64,000 nucleotides of DNA from the NCBI GenBank assembly GCA_020848435.1, contig JADLAC010000079.1, positions 1-64,000 on the forward strand, given 5' to 3'. Position numbers and translations under genes: made by a program. A model generated the notes under the pieces. That model saw only the letters and a program-made list of their open reading frames with translations, was not told the DNA's origin and searched no databases. This DNA is from Burkholderiales bacterium (lineage in GTDB: Bacteria; Pseudomonadota; Gammaproteobacteria; Burkholderiales; WYBJ01). The first letter of the stretch is position 1. Each line of letters begins with the position of its first letter. Below, in pieces: positions 9,826 to 19,017 of the stretch.

Positions 9826-10521
9826 TCATGACTCGAAGGGTCTTATCAAAGCCGCTGCTTCGATGAGCGAAGGGACTATAGCATCAACGTCGAGGTCGCG
9901 TACATCGTGGCCTTCGTTGTAACCGTAAGTGACGCAAAAGATCGGGCAGCCGGCGCCGCGCGCGGCCTGGGCGTCGTTGATCGAATCGCCGATCATGACG
10001 ATCTCGGCGGGCTTCACGCCGAAGCGCTCCGCGGTGTGGGTGAGCGGCAGCGGATCGGGCTTCTTGCGCGGCAGCGAATCGCCGCAGAGCACCAGCGAGA
10101 AGTAGCGCGCGAAGCCGATGCGTTCGAGCAGCGGCCCGGTGAAGCGCGCCGACTTGTTGGTGATGCAGGCGAGCCGATAGCCCGCCGCCGCGAGCAGATC
10201 GAGGCCCTCGCGCACGCCGGGATAGATGGTGGTGGTGTCGCCGTTGACCCGATCGTAGTTCGCTTCGTACAACGCCATCGCGCGCGCGAGATGGGCCGGG
10301 TCGGGTTCGCCCCCGAGCGCGACTCGCAGCGAGCGTTGGACGAGATTGGCCAGGCCCTTGCCGACGAAGGTGCGCACCAGCTCGAGCGCCAGCGCGTCGA
10401 GGTCGAGCTCGGCCAGAGTGCGGTTCATCGCGATGGCGAGATCCTCGACGGTGTCGAGCATGGTGCCGTCCAGGTCGATGGCCACGGCGCGAACGCGCAG
10501 CGGAAATTCAGGATTGCTCAC
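9826..10521 (-). CDS. gph: Phosphoglycolate phosphatase
   Basis: HAD-superfamily phosphatase that removes phosphate from 2-phosphoglycolate formed during DNA repair or photorespiration-like metabolism. Motif I is DLDGT at residues 16-20, with the nucleophile and acid/base aspartates. Motif II threonine is in ACITNKSARFT, the motif III lysine in RKKPDPLPL, and motif IV in MIGDSINDAQAARGAG. Length is 231 residues. It starts with GTG only 3 bases after the rpe stop, so translation is probably coupled. Its place between rpe and trpE is the conserved betaproteobacterial arrangement. Confidence 0.93.
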   Translation of the reverse strand: MSNPEFPLRVRAVAIDLDGTMLDTVEDLAIAMNRTLAELDLDALALELVRTFVGKGLANLVQRSLRVALGGEPDPAHLARAMALYEANYDRVNGDTTTIYPGVREGLDLLAAAGYRLACITNKSARFTGPLLERIGFARYFSLVLCGDSLPRKKPDPLPLTHTAERFGVKPAEIVMIGDSINDAQAARGAGCPIFCVTYGYNEGHDVRDLDVDAIVPSLIEAAALIRPFES

Positions 10522-10524
10522 GGC

Positions 10525-11202
10525 TCAAGCACCTTGCGAGCGGCTCAGCTCGGAGCGCATCGCGGCGATGGTCGCGGCATAGTCGGAGGTGTTGAAGATA
10601 GCCGAACCGGCGACGAACGTATCGGCGCCGGCGGCGGCGATCTCGCCGATGTTGTCCACCTTGACCCCGCCGTCGACCTCGAGCCAGATTTCGCGCCCGC
10701 TCGCCTCGATGCGGCTGCGTGCCTCCCGCAGCTTTTCCAGCGCGTGCGCGATGAACTGCTGGCCGCCGAAGCCCGGGTTCACCGACATGATGAGCACGAG
10801 GTCGAGCTTGTCCAAGACGTGATCGAGATACGCGAGCGGTGTCGCCGGGTTGAGCACCAGTCCCGCCTTGCAGCCCTGGTCGCGGATCAAGCCGAGCGTC
10901 CTGTCGACATGCTCGGAGGCTTCGGGATGAAACGAGATGATGTCGGCACCGGCCGCGGCGAAGTCGGGAACGATGCGATCGACCGGTTTCACCATCAGGT
11001 GCACGTCGATCGGGGCCTGGGTCAGCGGACGAATCGCCTTGCACACCATCGGGCCGACGGTGAGATTGGGCACGTAGTGGTTGTCCATCACATCGAAGTG
11101 GATGATGTCGGCGCCCGCCGCGACGACCCGGGTGACTTCCTCGCCCAGGCGCGCGAAGTCGGCCGAAAGAATGCTCGGGGCGATGCGAAACGTGCGCAGC
11201 AT
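10525..11202 (-). CDS. rpe: Ribulose-phosphate 3-epimerase
   Basis: Interconverts ribulose 5-phosphate and xylulose 5-phosphate in the pentose phosphate pathway and Calvin cycle. The 225-residue TIM barrel begins at ATG 11202 with [18 protein letters not shown]. Also visible are [49 protein letters not shown] and [10 protein letters not shown], covering the metal-binding His and Asp residues. The frame is open for 73 codons upstream, but that part has no family likeness and would overlap apaG. First gene of the rpe-gph-trpE group, divergent from apaG. Confidence 0.96.
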   Translation of the reverse strand: MLRTFRIAPSILSADFARLGEEVTRVVAAGADIIHFDVMDNHYVPNLTVGPMVCKAIRPLTQAPIDVHLMVKPVDRIVPDFAAAGADIISFHPEASEHVDRTLGLIRDQGCKAGLVLNPATPLAYLDHVLDKLDLVLIMSVNPGFGGQQFIAHALEKLREARSRIEASGREIWLEVDGGVKVDNIGEIAAAGADTFVAGSAIFNTSDYAATIAAMRSELSRSQGA

Positions 11203-11374
11203 GAGGATCTGTCCAGGAAGGACCGCGGCGGATCGATCGCGGATTCTAACCCAGCTCGGCGCATTCCCCGGCCGATGCGCCACGCCCGAGGCCCCGCAAG
11301 CGGTTTGCGCGAGGGTGATGTAGACGCGCGCCCCGGCGCTTGAAATCAGCGCTCGATTGGAGTGCAATACGCCC

Positions 11375-11758
11375 ATGGACGAGCGGGCGAAGTACGATAT
11401 CCGCATCAGCGCGCGCAGCACCTACCTGGCCGGCCAATCCGATGCCGATTCCGGCCGCTACGTGTTCGCCTACACCGTCACCATCCGCAACGCTGGAACG
11501 GTGGCAGCCCAGCTCATCAGCCGCCACTGGGTCATCACCGATGCCAACGCGCGCACGCAGGAAGTACGCGGCTCGGGCGTCGTCGGCGAGCAACCGCTGT
11601 TGAAGCCGCGGGAAAGCTTCGAGTACACCAGCGGCACCGCGCTCGCGACCGGCGTGGGCACCATGCGCGGCAGCTATCGAATGGTGGCCGCGGACGGCTA
11701 CGAATTCGACGCCGCCATTCCGGAATTCACGCTCAGCATTCCACGCGTGTTGCATTAG
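11375..11758 (+). CDS. apaG: ApaG protein
   Basis: A 127-residue single-domain fibronectin-III-like protein; its exact role is unsettled, although mutants in other bacteria affect Co2+/Mg2+ handling. Recognised by [54 protein letters not shown] and [11 protein letters not shown] 11375 is preceded by GGAG; a TTG at 11357 would add six residues. Divergent from rpe, as in many Burkholderiales. Confidence 0.93.
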   Translation: MDERAKYDIRISARSTYLAGQSDADSGRYVFAYTVTIRNAGTVAAQLISRHWVITDANARTQEVRGSGVVGEQPLLKPRESFEYTSGTALATGVGTMRGSYRMVAADGYEFDAAIPEFTLSIPRVLH

Positions 11759-11799
11759 CACCCGGCGCGGCCCGGTCCCCGCACCGGCATGGCGGCCAC

Positions 11800-12402
11800 G
11801 TGACGCTCACCCATTCCTACAAGCTGATTGCACCGTTCTACGACGCCGCCGTCGCGCGGCTGTCCGCGCCCGCCCGGCGCGCGAGCCTCGCCAACATCCC
11901 ATCGCCGGCGGGGCTCGACATCCTGATCGACGGCGTCGGCACCGGGCTCGACTTGCCGCTCCTGCCGGCCGCGCATCGCTACGTCGGCACCGACCTGGTC
12001 GCAGCCATGCTGCGGCGCGCGCGAGCGCGCTGCGCGGGGCTCGACTGCCGGCTGCTCCAAGCCGATAGCTTGGCGCTGCCGTTCGCCGCGAACAGCTTCG
12101 ATGTGGTGGTGCTGCACCTGATCGTCGCGGTGGTGCCGCGCCCTGAGCTCGCCTTGGCCGAGGCCGCGCGCGTGGCGCGACCGGGTGCGCGGCTGCTCGT
12201 GCTCGACAAGTTCCTGCGCACCGGAAGCAGCGCGCCGTTACGCCGCCTGTTGAGCCCGCTTGCCGGGCGCCTCGCGACGCGGCTCGATGTCGTGTTCGAA
12301 GAAGTGCTGGCGCAGGTGCCCGCGCTCGTGGTGAAAAGCGATCGGCCGGTGCTCGCCTCGGGCTGGTTTCGCTCGATCGTGCTGGAGAAGCGCGCGCGCT
12401 GA
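11800..12402 (+). CDS. Class I SAM-dependent methyltransferase
   Basis: A 200-residue cytoplasmic protein with a methyltransferase type-11 fold. The SAM-binding motif I reads DILIDGVGTGLDLPLL and is followed by VGTDLVAAMLRRARAR. The post-motif region FDVVVLHLIVAVVPRP and PGARLLVLDKFL complete the core. The GTG at 11800 gives a typical N-terminus (HSYKLIAPFYDA), like UbiE-type or phosphatidylethanolamine-type methyltransferases; no ATG is available in frame. It lies 41 bases after apaG. The substrate is unknown. Confidence 0.78.
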   Translation: MTLTHSYKLIAPFYDAAVARLSAPARRASLANIPSPAGLDILIDGVGTGLDLPLLPAAHRYVGTDLVAAMLRRARARCAGLDCRLLQADSLALPFAANSFDVVVLHLIVAVVPRPELALAEAARVARPGARLLVLDKFLRTGSSAPLRRLLSPLAGRLATRLDVVFEEVLAQVPALVVKSDRPVLASGWFRSIVLEKRAR

Positions 12403-12427
12403 CGACACGCGTCGTCGCGCCGCAGGC

Positions 12428-12571
12428 TCAGCGCGTCGTATCGTCGCCGGCCTTGGGCTCGCGCTTCGAGGCTGCTTGGGCATCGCGGCGCTTGGCGCCG
12501 CCCATCGTGAGCCATACGATGAGCACCAGCAGCGCGAGCGCAACCACAGCTTCCAGGGCGATAATCCACAT
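12428..12571 (-). CDS. Small membrane protein, 47 residues
   Basis: A short gene whose product starts MWIIALEAVVALALLVLIV and continues WLTMGGAKRRDAQ. It has one clear N-terminal transmembrane helix, then a positively charged, polar tail ending GDDTTR. The charge pattern (helix then Arg/Lys) predicts a cytoplasmic C-terminus. It is convergent with the methyltransferase (25 bases between stops) and divergent from mltA. I do not recognise a named family. The codon usage and hydrophobic pattern look genuinely coding. Confidence 0.6.
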   Translation of the reverse strand: MWIIALEAVVALALLVLIVWLTMGGAKRRDAQAASKREPKAGDDTTR

Positions 12572-12668
12572 CTGGTCGTCGGTCCCGATTGGTATACTCG
12601 CTGCGAGAGGCGCCGGGCCGTTTCGCAGGTGCCGACTTTAGTTCATTGCGCCAGCGCCGCCAATCCGA

Positions 12669-13925
12669 TTGCGTCGAATCATCGCCCGCTTGCTCGCCGT
12701 GACGGCCGCCGGCTGCGCCGTTGCGCCTCCGGCGCCGGAGCCCGCGCCGCCCCAGGTGCCCGCGGTCGCGACCACTGCGCCGAGCATCGTCCCCGCCGAT
12801 CCCCGCACAGCGCCGCCCGTCCCCGAGCCGAGCGCTCCGCTGCTCCCGCCTGTGGCGGCGCCCTCATCGGGGCTGGTCCCGGCGGCGTTCAGCGAGCTGC
12901 CGGGCTGGCAAGCGGATGATCATGCCTCCGCGCTCAAGGCGTTTCAGCAAGGGTGCAGCGTGCTCGCCGCGCGCGAGGCTTGGCGCAACATCTGCCAAGC
13001 GGCGCGCAAGCTGGGAGGCGCCAGCGCAGCCGTCGCACGACGCTTCTTCGAAACCGAATTCCAGGTCTATCGCGCGCTCAACGACGACGGCGCCGAGCAG
13101 GGCCTCATCACCGGCTACTACGAGCCGCTGCTGCACGGCAGCCGCAAGCCGTCCGCGCGCTATCGCTTCCCGCTCTACGGCGTGCCCGAGGACCTACTGG
13201 TCGTCGACCTCGGCGAGCTGTACCCGGACTTGAAGGGTTTGCGGCTGCGCGGGCGCCTGGACGGGCGGCGCGTCGTGCCGTACTACTCGCGCGCGCAGAT
13301 CGAGCGCAAGGAAGCGCCGCTCAACGCCAAGGTGCTGTACTGGGTAGACGACCCGATCGAGCTGTTCTTCCTCCAGGTCCAAGGCTCCGGCCAAATCCGG
13401 CTCGACACGGGGGAACGCGTGCGGATCGGCTACGGCGACCAGAACGGCCATCCCTACCGATCCATCGGCCGCTTTCTGATCGATCGAGGCGAGCTCGGGC
13501 TCGAGCAGGCCTCGATGCAAGGCATCAAGGCCTGGGCACAGCGCAATCCCGACAAGCTCGCCGCAGTGCTGCATCACAACGCGAGCTACGTGTTCTTCCG
13601 CGAGCTTGCCGCGGATCTGCCCGGACCGCTCGGCGCGCTCGGGGTCGCGCTGAGCGCGGGACGCAGCCTCGCCGTCGATCCGCGCTATATCCCGCTCGGT
13701 GCGCCGGTCTTCCTTGCGACGACATGGCCGAGTACGAAGCGTCCGCTGGAACGGCTCATGATGGCGCAGGACACGGGCAGCGCGATCCGCGGCGGCGTTC
13801 GCGGTGACTATTTCTGGGGTTACGGCGAGCAGGCCGGCGCCCAGGCCGGGCGCATGCAGCAAAGCGGGCGCCTGTGGGTACTGGTCCCGTTAGGGTTGGC
13901 ACCGCACACGCTGCTGCGGCGCTGA
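12669..13925 (+). CDS. mltA: Membrane-bound lytic murein transglycosylase A
   Basis: Cleaves the glycan strands of peptidoglycan to form 1,6-anhydro ends, anchored at the outer membrane. 418 residues from a TTG start. The N-terminal hydrophobic stretch ends at a Cys (LAVTAAGC), a loose lipobox, followed by a Pro/Ala-rich spacer to about residue 70. The MltA barrel follows (GLITGYYEPLLHGSRKP, YGVPEDLLVVDL, VQGSGQIRLDTGERVRIGYGDQNGHPY in pieces). The 3D domain carries the catalytic aspartates around residues 368 (AQDTGSAI) and 379 (RGDYFWG). Confidence 0.92.
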   Translation: MRRIIARLLAVTAAGCAVAPPAPEPAPPQVPAVATTAPSIVPADPRTAPPVPEPSAPLLPPVAAPSSGLVPAAFSELPGWQADDHASALKAFQQGCSVLAAREAWRNICQAARKLGGASAAVARRFFETEFQVYRALNDDGAEQGLITGYYEPLLHGSRKPSARYRFPLYGVPEDLLVVDLGELYPDLKGLRLRGRLDGRRVVPYYSRAQIERKEAPLNAKVLYWVDDPIELFFLQVQGSGQIRLDTGERVRIGYGDQNGHPYRSIGRFLIDRGELGLEQASMQGIKAWAQRNPDKLAAVLHHNASYVFFRELAADLPGPLGALGVALSAGRSLAVDPRYIPLGAPVFLATTWPSTKRPLERLMMAQDTGSAIRGGVRGDYFWGYGEQAGAQAGRMQQSGRLWVLVPLGLAPHTLLRR

Positions 13926-13950
13926 TACACGAGGCGTCGCGGTGCGCGCG

Positions 13951-14625
13951 TCAGGAGCTTTTCGGCCCGACGACGAAGCGCACCCGGCTGCGCACCGCGC
14001 GGCCATCCTTGACCGCGGGGATGAACTTGAGCGTGCGGCACATCTGCTCGGCAGCGGCCGTGAACAGACCCACGGGCTTGATGTCCGTGACACTCGCTTG
14101 TGCCACCACGCCCGCTTCGTCGATCGACAAGGTGTACGTCACTTCGCCGTTCGCCCCGTCGGGATAGCAGAGATCGGCAACACCGACCAGCCGCGGCGGC
14201 GAATCGAGCGCGGCGATCGAGTAGAAGGTTGGATCGCGCGTAACGGGCAATGCCATCCCTGGGCTCGCTTGCGAGCCCTCGGCTGGAGTGGTGACAGGAT
14301 TCGGTCTCGGTGCCGCATCTTCCCGTGCCCGCGGAACCTTGTGCGCGGACACCGTTTCGACAGGCGCGCGCTCGGCGTCGTTGCCGGCCGCCGCCGGCAT
14401 GGCCGCTTCGCTCGGCGTCACGGCGCTCGCCGCCTCGGCCACGCGCTCCAGCGAGGCATGCAGCGCGACGGCGCTCGCCGCACGCGTGCCTCGCGGCTCG
14501 GCTTCGACCAGCACCAGCAACGCGCCATGAGCGGCAATGGAAAGGCCTAGTGCAAGGCCCAGGCGCCAGGCGGATGTCGATGCCATCGGAAGCGGCACGC
14601 CCAAGGGATTCACGGCAACGTGCAC
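13951..14625 (-). CDS. TonB-like energy-transduction protein
   Basis: A 224-residue inner-membrane-anchored periplasmic protein. An N-terminal transmembrane segment (LGLALGLSIAAHGALLVLVE) is followed by an Ala/Pro-rich spacer. The C-terminal TonB-type domain covers the last 80 residues (GEVTYTLSIDEAGVVAQASV, FTAAAEQMCRTLKFIPAVKDG, RSRVRFVVG). Such proteins contact outer-membrane receptors, but no exbB/exbD lies nearby. It is the last gene of a minus operon with ubiH-like and dsbC genes; dsbC ends 12 bases upstream. An internal ATG at 14586 is an alternative start, giving MASTSAWRLG. Confidence 0.75.
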   Translation of the reverse strand: MHVAVNPLGVPLPMASTSAWRLGLALGLSIAAHGALLVLVEAEPRGTRAASAVALHASLERVAEAASAVTPSEAAMPAAAGNDAERAPVETVSAHKVPRAREDAAPRPNPVTTPAEGSQASPGMALPVTRDPTFYSIAALDSPPRLVGVADLCYPDGANGEVTYTLSIDEAGVVAQASVTDIKPVGLFTAAAEQMCRTLKFIPAVKDGRAVRSRVRFVVGPKSS

Positions 14626-14637
14626 GGCTCGCGCGCG

Positions 14638-15345
14638 CTACTTCGTGGCGTCGAGCAGCTTGTTGAGCTCCGCCGCGGGCAACATGCCCGGGACGCGACT
14701 GCCGTCGGCCAGGATCAGGGTGGGCGTGCCGCTGATGCCTTTCTGTTGGCCGAACTGAACCAGCTTGTCGACCGGGGTATCGCAGTTGCCGGGCGCGCTC
14801 GGCGCGACCGCCTTCAGCATCCAGTCGTTCCACGCCTTGACGCGATCCTTGGAGCACCAGATCGAGCGCGCTTTCTCGTGCGAATCGGCGGACAGGATGG
14901 GGAAGAGAAACACGTGAATGGTCACGTCGGCTACGTTCATGAGCTCCTGCTCGAACTTCTTGCAGTAGCCGCAATTGGGATCGGCGAAGTAGGCGACTTT
15001 GCGCTTGCCGTTGCCGCGCACCATCTTGAACGCCTGGTTGAGCGGCAAGCTGTCGAAGGGGATGGCCTGGAGCTTGCGCAGGCGTTGCGCGGTGAGGTCG
15101 GTGCGCGTCTTGGCATCGACCAGGCGCCCTTCGGCGATCACGTAGTTCACCTTTTCGTCCGTGTAGATGATGACGCCGTTGGCGAACACTTCATAGATGC
15201 CCGGCAACGGAGAACGGCTGACGCTCTCCACCGGAATGCCGGGATAGCGCGCTTGCATGTTCTTGCGCACCTCGGCTTCATTCGCGCGCGCCGCGCCACC
15301 GACCGCGGCTGCCGCCACGCACAACAAGACGAACCAACGTTTCAC
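14638..15345 (-). CDS. dsbC: Thiol:disulfide interchange protein DsbC
   Basis: Periplasmic disulfide isomerase that reshuffles wrong disulfides in secreted proteins. 235 residues; GTG start preceded by AAGGAG. The signal peptide ends near residue 21 (GGAARA-NEAEV). The N-terminal dimerisation domain (YPGIPVESVSRSPLPGIYEV) is followed by a thioredoxin fold with the active site C125-GY-C128 (ADPNCGYCKKF). The cis-Pro loop is GISGTPTLILADG. A second Cys pair (WCSKD, GNCDTP) is the structural disulfide. It lies 28 bases after the ubiH-like gene. Confidence 0.95.
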   Translation of the reverse strand: MKRWFVLLCVAAAAVGGAARANEAEVRKNMQARYPGIPVESVSRSPLPGIYEVFANGVIIYTDEKVNYVIAEGRLVDAKTRTDLTAQRLRKLQAIPFDSLPLNQAFKMVRGNGKRKVAYFADPNCGYCKKFEQELMNVADVTIHVFLFPILSADSHEKARSIWCSKDRVKAWNDWMLKAVAPSAPGNCDTPVDKLVQFGQQKGISGTPTLILADGSRVPGMLPAAELNKLLDATK

Positions 15346-15373
15346 TCTCGGCTCCTTCCGATTCGCATTGCTT

Positions 15374-16537
15374 TCAGCCGAGCGCCTGCTCGACCAGGAA
15401 ACTCTTCAGCGGGACGACGCCATTGCTCAAGCGCAAGCCCGTGTTGCGCAACCATTGCAGGCCGAAGCGTTGGTTGTTGAACAACCGTTGCAAGCCATCG
15501 GTGGTCGCTTGCATCAGGCGCACCGGCTCCACCCGGGCGCGCGCGTAGCGACGCAGCAAGCGATAGTCGCCGCAGTCGTCCTGGGGCCCGCGCGCCGCGA
15601 GCACTTGGGCCAGCGCGCGCGCATCGTGAAATCCCAGGTTCACGCCTTGTCCGGCCAAGGGATGAACGCAATGGGCCGCATCGCCGATGAGCGCCAGGCG
15701 CGGTCGCACCCACGCCGATGCCCGCTGCCAGCGTAACGGAAACGCGCGCGCCGGGGTGATCAGGCGCAATGCGCCAAGCTCATGGTGGCTCGCCGTTTCG
15801 ACCTCGCGCGCCAGATCGGCTGCATCGAGCGCAACCAGGCGCTCGGCCAGGGCGTCCCAGGTAGACCAGACCATCGATACCCGGTTCCCGGGCAGCGGCA
15901 ACAGCGCGAGCACACCGTCGCGCATGAACCACTGGCGAGCGATCGCGGCGTGCGCTCGCTCGGTCTCGAAGTTCGCGACCACGCCGTGTTGGCCGTAGGG
16001 GCGAACGTCGGTATCGATGCCGGCCGCGTCGCGCACCCAGGACCCGGCCCCGTCGGCGCCAACGACAAGCCGGGCCTCGATCGAGCGGCCGTCCGAAAGC
16101 TCGATCCCGGCGCTCTCTTCGCCCACTGCGAGCGCCACGGGCCGCGTCGCGTACGCGGTCGTGATCGCATCCTCGGCCTGCACGCGCTCGCGCAAAGCCC
16201 TCTGTATCTCGCGGCTTTCGACGATGAAACAAAGCTCGGCGCGTCCGGCCTGGTAGGCGCTGAAACGGATTTCGGCGCCTTCGACATCGCCGTGGACCTC
16301 CATCGCTTCGACGCGCGCGAGGCGTTGCGGCGCGATGCCTTGCCAAGCCCCGATCGCTCGCAGGTAGTCGCTCGAGCCCGGGCTGATGGCGTAGATGCGG
16401 CTGTCCCAGTCCGAATGCGGTGGCGATTCGTCCGCTTGCGCATCGAGCATGAGCACGCGCAAGCCGCTGCCGATCAACCCGGCGGCAAGACTGGCGCCGA
16501 CCAGGCCGGCGCCTACGATGACGACATCGCAGTTCAT
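15374..16537 (-). CDS. UbiH/UbiF/COQ6-family FAD-dependent hydroxylase
   Basis: A flavin monooxygenase of 387 residues that most likely hydroxylates the ubiquinone ring precursor. It shows the N-terminal FAD dinucleotide motif VVIVGAGLVGASLAAGL, the DG motif VVGADGAGSWVRDAAG, and the second FAD motif LIGDAAHCVHPLAGQGVNLG. Which ring position it acts on cannot be decided here. It heads the minus operon with dsbC and the TonB-like gene. A foldback element ends only 9 bases before its ATG, and no good ribosome site is left between them, so its expression signals have been replaced or altered. Confidence 0.88.
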   Translation of the reverse strand: MNCDVVIVGAGLVGASLAAGLIGSGLRVLMLDAQADESPPHSDWDSRIYAISPGSSDYLRAIGAWQGIAPQRLARVEAMEVHGDVEGAEIRFSAYQAGRAELCFIVESREIQRALRERVQAEDAITTAYATRPVALAVGEESAGIELSDGRSIEARLVVGADGAGSWVRDAAGIDTDVRPYGQHGVVANFETERAHAAIARQWFMRDGVLALLPLPGNRVSMVWSTWDALAERLVALDAADLAREVETASHHELGALRLITPARAFPLRWQRASAWVRPRLALIGDAAHCVHPLAGQGVNLGFHDARALAQVLAARGPQDDCGDYRLLRRYARARVEPVRLMQATTDGLQRLFNNQRFGLQWLRNTGLRLSNGVVPLKSFLVEQALG

Positions 16538-16546
16538 GGCGGGACG

Positions 16547-16745
16547 CTAGTGCCCTGAGTCCGAGATTCGCTGCACAAAAGATGTCGAGAATCGACGCCA
16601 TACTTTGGCGCGAATCCTCGCCAGGGTGTCCAAGCCTCGCCTGCGGTTCGCTTCGCGTCTGACGTCGTTTTCGACACTCTTGCCGCTCAGGGTACAGTCG
16701 TAGCGTTGGTCGCTCAAGCAACGAACTTCAGACTCAGGGCACTAG
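16547..16745. mobile_element. MITE-like foldback element, 199 bases
   Basis: Perfect 15-base terminal inverted repeats CTAGTGCCCTGAGTC at 16547-16561 and its complement at 16731-16745. The match continues imperfectly inwards (10 of the next 13 positions agree) and reappears around TGTCGA-AA-CGACG, so the element folds into a long hairpin. It carries no open reading frame of substance. The ends can be read as a CTAG or TA target duplication plus an 11-13 base repeat, as for elements mobilised in trans by IS5- or IS630-type transposases. It lies directly upstream of the ubiH-like start. Confidence 0.75.
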
Positions 16746-16986
16746 CCAATCGGGAGTCGCGCAGGCAATAGGCGCAAATACATAGTCGCTCGATCCGGTT
16801 GGAACGTTCAGTTTACGTGCGCGACGCGGCCCGCCTCCAGACTCCGGGCGCCGGGCGGTGCAGCCGCGACGATAAGCGGCCCGGCGGCGCTCGATCCATG
16901 AATATGCTCGTCCTGGGACCTGGCCTGCGCGAAATTCGCCACCGGCGCACACGCGAAACCGACTCCGACAGGCGCCTTGCACGCAA
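16746..16986. other. Intergenic region before tRNA promoter
   Basis: About 240 bases between the foldback element and the tRNA-Met promoter. I see no coding pattern: the minus-strand frame across it is rich in Arg/Cys/Gly and looks random. No hairpin or repeat stands out. Confidence 0.5.
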
Positions 16987-17016
16987 TTGACGCCTCCGCG
17001 CCATTGTCCGGATAAT
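16987..17016 (+). promoter_or_regulatory. Sigma70-type promoter for tRNA-Met
   Basis: TTGACG at 16987-16992 and GATAAT at 17011-17016, spaced by 18 bases, each one or two changes from consensus. Predicted start near 17023, giving a leader of about 57 bases before the tRNA. Confidence 0.6.
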
Positions 17017-17079
17017 ACCTGCCCCGGCAAAAGCCGCTTCGCTGGCGTGTCGAATGCAGCCGCTGCCGGGCAGCATAGC

Positions 17080-17156
17080 GGTGATGTAGCTCAACCGGTT
17101 AGAGCGCCACACTCATAATGTGGAGGTTGAGGGTTCGAGTCCCTCCATCACTACCA
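17080..17156 (+). tRNA. tRNA-Met (anticodon CAT)
   Basis: A 77-base cloverleaf. The 7-base acceptor stem is GGTGATG/CATCACT with one G-U pair at the end. The D-stem is GCTC/GAGC, and the anticodon stem CCACA/TGTGG encloses CTCATAA with anticodon CAT. The T-arm contains GGTTCGAGTCC, and A plus an encoded CCA follow. It looks like the elongator Met type rather than initiator (the first pair is G-U, not a mismatch). A CAT anticodon could also belong to a lysidine-modified tRNA-Ile, but the body resembles bacterial elongator Met. Confidence 0.93.
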
Positions 17157-17194
17157 CCGATCCTGGTCCGGCTCCAAGCAGGGTTCTGTATCGT

Positions 17195-17536
17195 ATGCGA
17201 TCAAGTTCGATTCCGGGCGCCATCGCAGCCGCATTGCTGCTAATCACGACGGCGCTCCCGCCGGTGGCGGCATGGGCGCAGTTGCGCTCGCTGCCCACGA
17301 ACGCCAAGCGCGCGACGCTCGGCGGCTATCAGAATCCCTTCGTGCTGCTGGGCGGCGAGCAACGCCGGCTGGCGCCCGGCGCCCTGATCTACGACACGCA
17401 CAACCGCACCATCCTCCCCGGCTACCTACCCGCATCCGCCGATGTGGTCTACACCCTCGACGGCAGCGGCGCGGTGCTGCGCATCTACCTGCTGACCGCG
17501 CAAGAACAGCAGCGCCTGGACCAGGCGAAGCGCTAG
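17195..17536 (+). CDS. Conserved exported protein of unknown function
   Basis: A 113-residue protein with a signal peptide ([20 protein letters not shown], cleavage near AWAQ-LRS). The mature part is small and probably beta-rich: [64 protein letters not shown] recall similar short periplasmic proteins beside miaB in other Burkholderiales, but no function is known to me. It starts 38 bases after tRNA-Met and ends 41 bases before miaB, so it may be cotranscribed with miaB. Confidence 0.72.
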   Translation: MRSSSIPGAIAAALLLITTALPPVAAWAQLRSLPTNAKRATLGGYQNPFVLLGGEQRRLAPGALIYDTHNRTILPGYLPASADVVYTLDGSGAVLRIYLLTAQEQQRLDQAKR

Positions 17537-17577
17537 GGCGCCTTCGGCCCGCACGCTCGTCGCCTCGATGTGACGCC

Positions 17578-18963
17578 ATGACAGCCAAGGTATACATCCG
17601 CACCTTCGGCTGCCAGATGAACGAATACGATTCGGCCAAGATGGCCGACGTGTTGCGCGCCGCGCGCGGCATGGAAACGACCGAAGATCCGGGCCAAGCC
17701 GATCTCATCGTCTTCAATACCTGCTCGGTGCGGGAGAAAGCGCAAGAAAAGGTGTTTCACGACCTGGGCCGGGTGAAGCACTTCAAGCGTGCGCGCCCCG
17801 GCGTTCTCATCGGCGTGGGCGGCTGCGTCGCCAGCCAGGAGGGCGCGCAAATCATCGCCCGCGCGCCGTATGTCGACGTGGTCTTCGGCCCGCAGACCTT
17901 GCACCGCCTGCCCGACCTGATCGATGCGCGCATGCGCACGGGCACACCGCAGGTCGACGTATCGTTTCCCGAGATCGAGAAGTTCGACCGGCTGCCGCCG
18001 GCCAAGGTCGAAGGCGCGCGCGCCTACGTCTCGATCATGGAAGGGTGCAGCAAGTATTGCTCGTTCTGCGTGGTGCCCTATACCCGCGGCGAAGAGGTGT
18101 CCCGGCCGCTCGAAGACATTCTCACCGAGGCGGCCGTGCTCGCCGAACAAGGGGTCAAGGAGATCACCTTGCTTGGTCAAAACGTCAACGCATGGCGGGG
18201 CGCCTTGCCCGGCGGCGAGCGCGGCGATTTCGCCCTGTTGCTCGATTACGTCGCCGAGATTCCGGGCATCGAGCGGCTGCGCTACACCACTTCGCATCCC
18301 AAGGAATTCACGCAGCGCCTGATCGATGCCTACGCGAGCCTGCCGCAGCTCGTGAGCCACGTGCACCTGCCGGTACAGTGCGGCTCGGACCGGATATTGG
18401 CCGCCATGAAGCGCGGCTACACCGTGTTGGAGTACAAGTCGATCGTGCGCCGGCTGCGCCGGGCGCGGCCGGATATCTCCCTGTCCTCGGATTTCATCGT
18501 CGGTTTTCCCGGCGAGACGGACGCGGATTTCGACGCGACTTTGCGGCTCGCCGAAGAGCTCGAGTTCGATGCGAGCTTCAGCTTCGTATTCAGCGCGCGC
18601 CCGGGCACCCCGGCGGCGAACATCGAGGACGATACGCCCGCCCGAGTGAAGCTCGAGCGCCTGCAACGATTGCAGACGCTGATCGACGCCCAGGCGCAAC
18701 GCATCAGCCGCGCCATGGTGGGCAGCCGCCAGCGCATCCTTGTCGACGCCCACGCGCGCAAGGATCCGCGCGAGCTGAGCGGGCGCACCGACAACAACCG
18801 CGTGGTCAATTTCTCCGGGCCCGAATCGCTGCTCGGCCGCTTTGTCGAGGTGGCGATCAGCGCGGCGTTGCCGCATTCGCTGCGAGGCCGCTGGCAGGAT
18901 CGCGTAGCGGCCGAAACGGGCACGATGCATGCGGCCGATGCCTCGGGCATGCGCGCTTGCTGA
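17578..18963 (+). CDS. miaB: tRNA-2-methylthio-N6-dimethylallyladenosine synthase
   Basis: Radical-SAM methylthiotransferase that modifies A37 of tRNAs reading UNN codons. 461 residues from ATG 17578. The N-terminal UPF0004 domain binds an auxiliary 4Fe-4S cluster through Cys12 ([10 protein letters not shown]), Cys49 (NTCSVRE) and Cys83 ([10 protein letters not shown]). The radical-SAM cluster is held by Cys157-x3-Cys161-x2-Cys164 ([18 protein letters not shown]). The C-terminal TRAM domain binds RNA ([13 protein letters not shown]). It starts the miaB-phoH-ybeY-corC-lnt run. Confidence 0.97.
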   Translation: MTAKVYIRTFGCQMNEYDSAKMADVLRAARGMETTEDPGQADLIVFNTCSVREKAQEKVFHDLGRVKHFKRARPGVLIGVGGCVASQEGAQIIARAPYVDVVFGPQTLHRLPDLIDARMRTGTPQVDVSFPEIEKFDRLPPAKVEGARAYVSIMEGCSKYCSFCVVPYTRGEEVSRPLEDILTEAAVLAEQGVKEITLLGQNVNAWRGALPGGERGDFALLLDYVAEIPGIERLRYTTSHPKEFTQRLIDAYASLPQLVSHVHLPVQCGSDRILAAMKRGYTVLEYKSIVRRLRRARPDISLSSDFIVGFPGETDADFDATLRLAEELEFDASFSFVFSARPGTPAANIEDDTPARVKLERLQRLQTLIDAQAQRISRAMVGSRQRILVDAHARKDPRELSGRTDNNRVVNFSGPESLLGRFVEVAISAALPHSLRGRWQDRVAAETGTMHAADASGMRAC

Positions 18964-19017
18964 GCACCGCGAAATCGCTGAAAATCCCTTCATCCTCGTG
19001 TTGCGCCTCGTTCATCG

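Noticed and set aside
17113-17307. Minus-strand peptide ending GLEPSTSTL
   Set aside because: A well-known spurious translation of the antisense strand of a tRNA gene.
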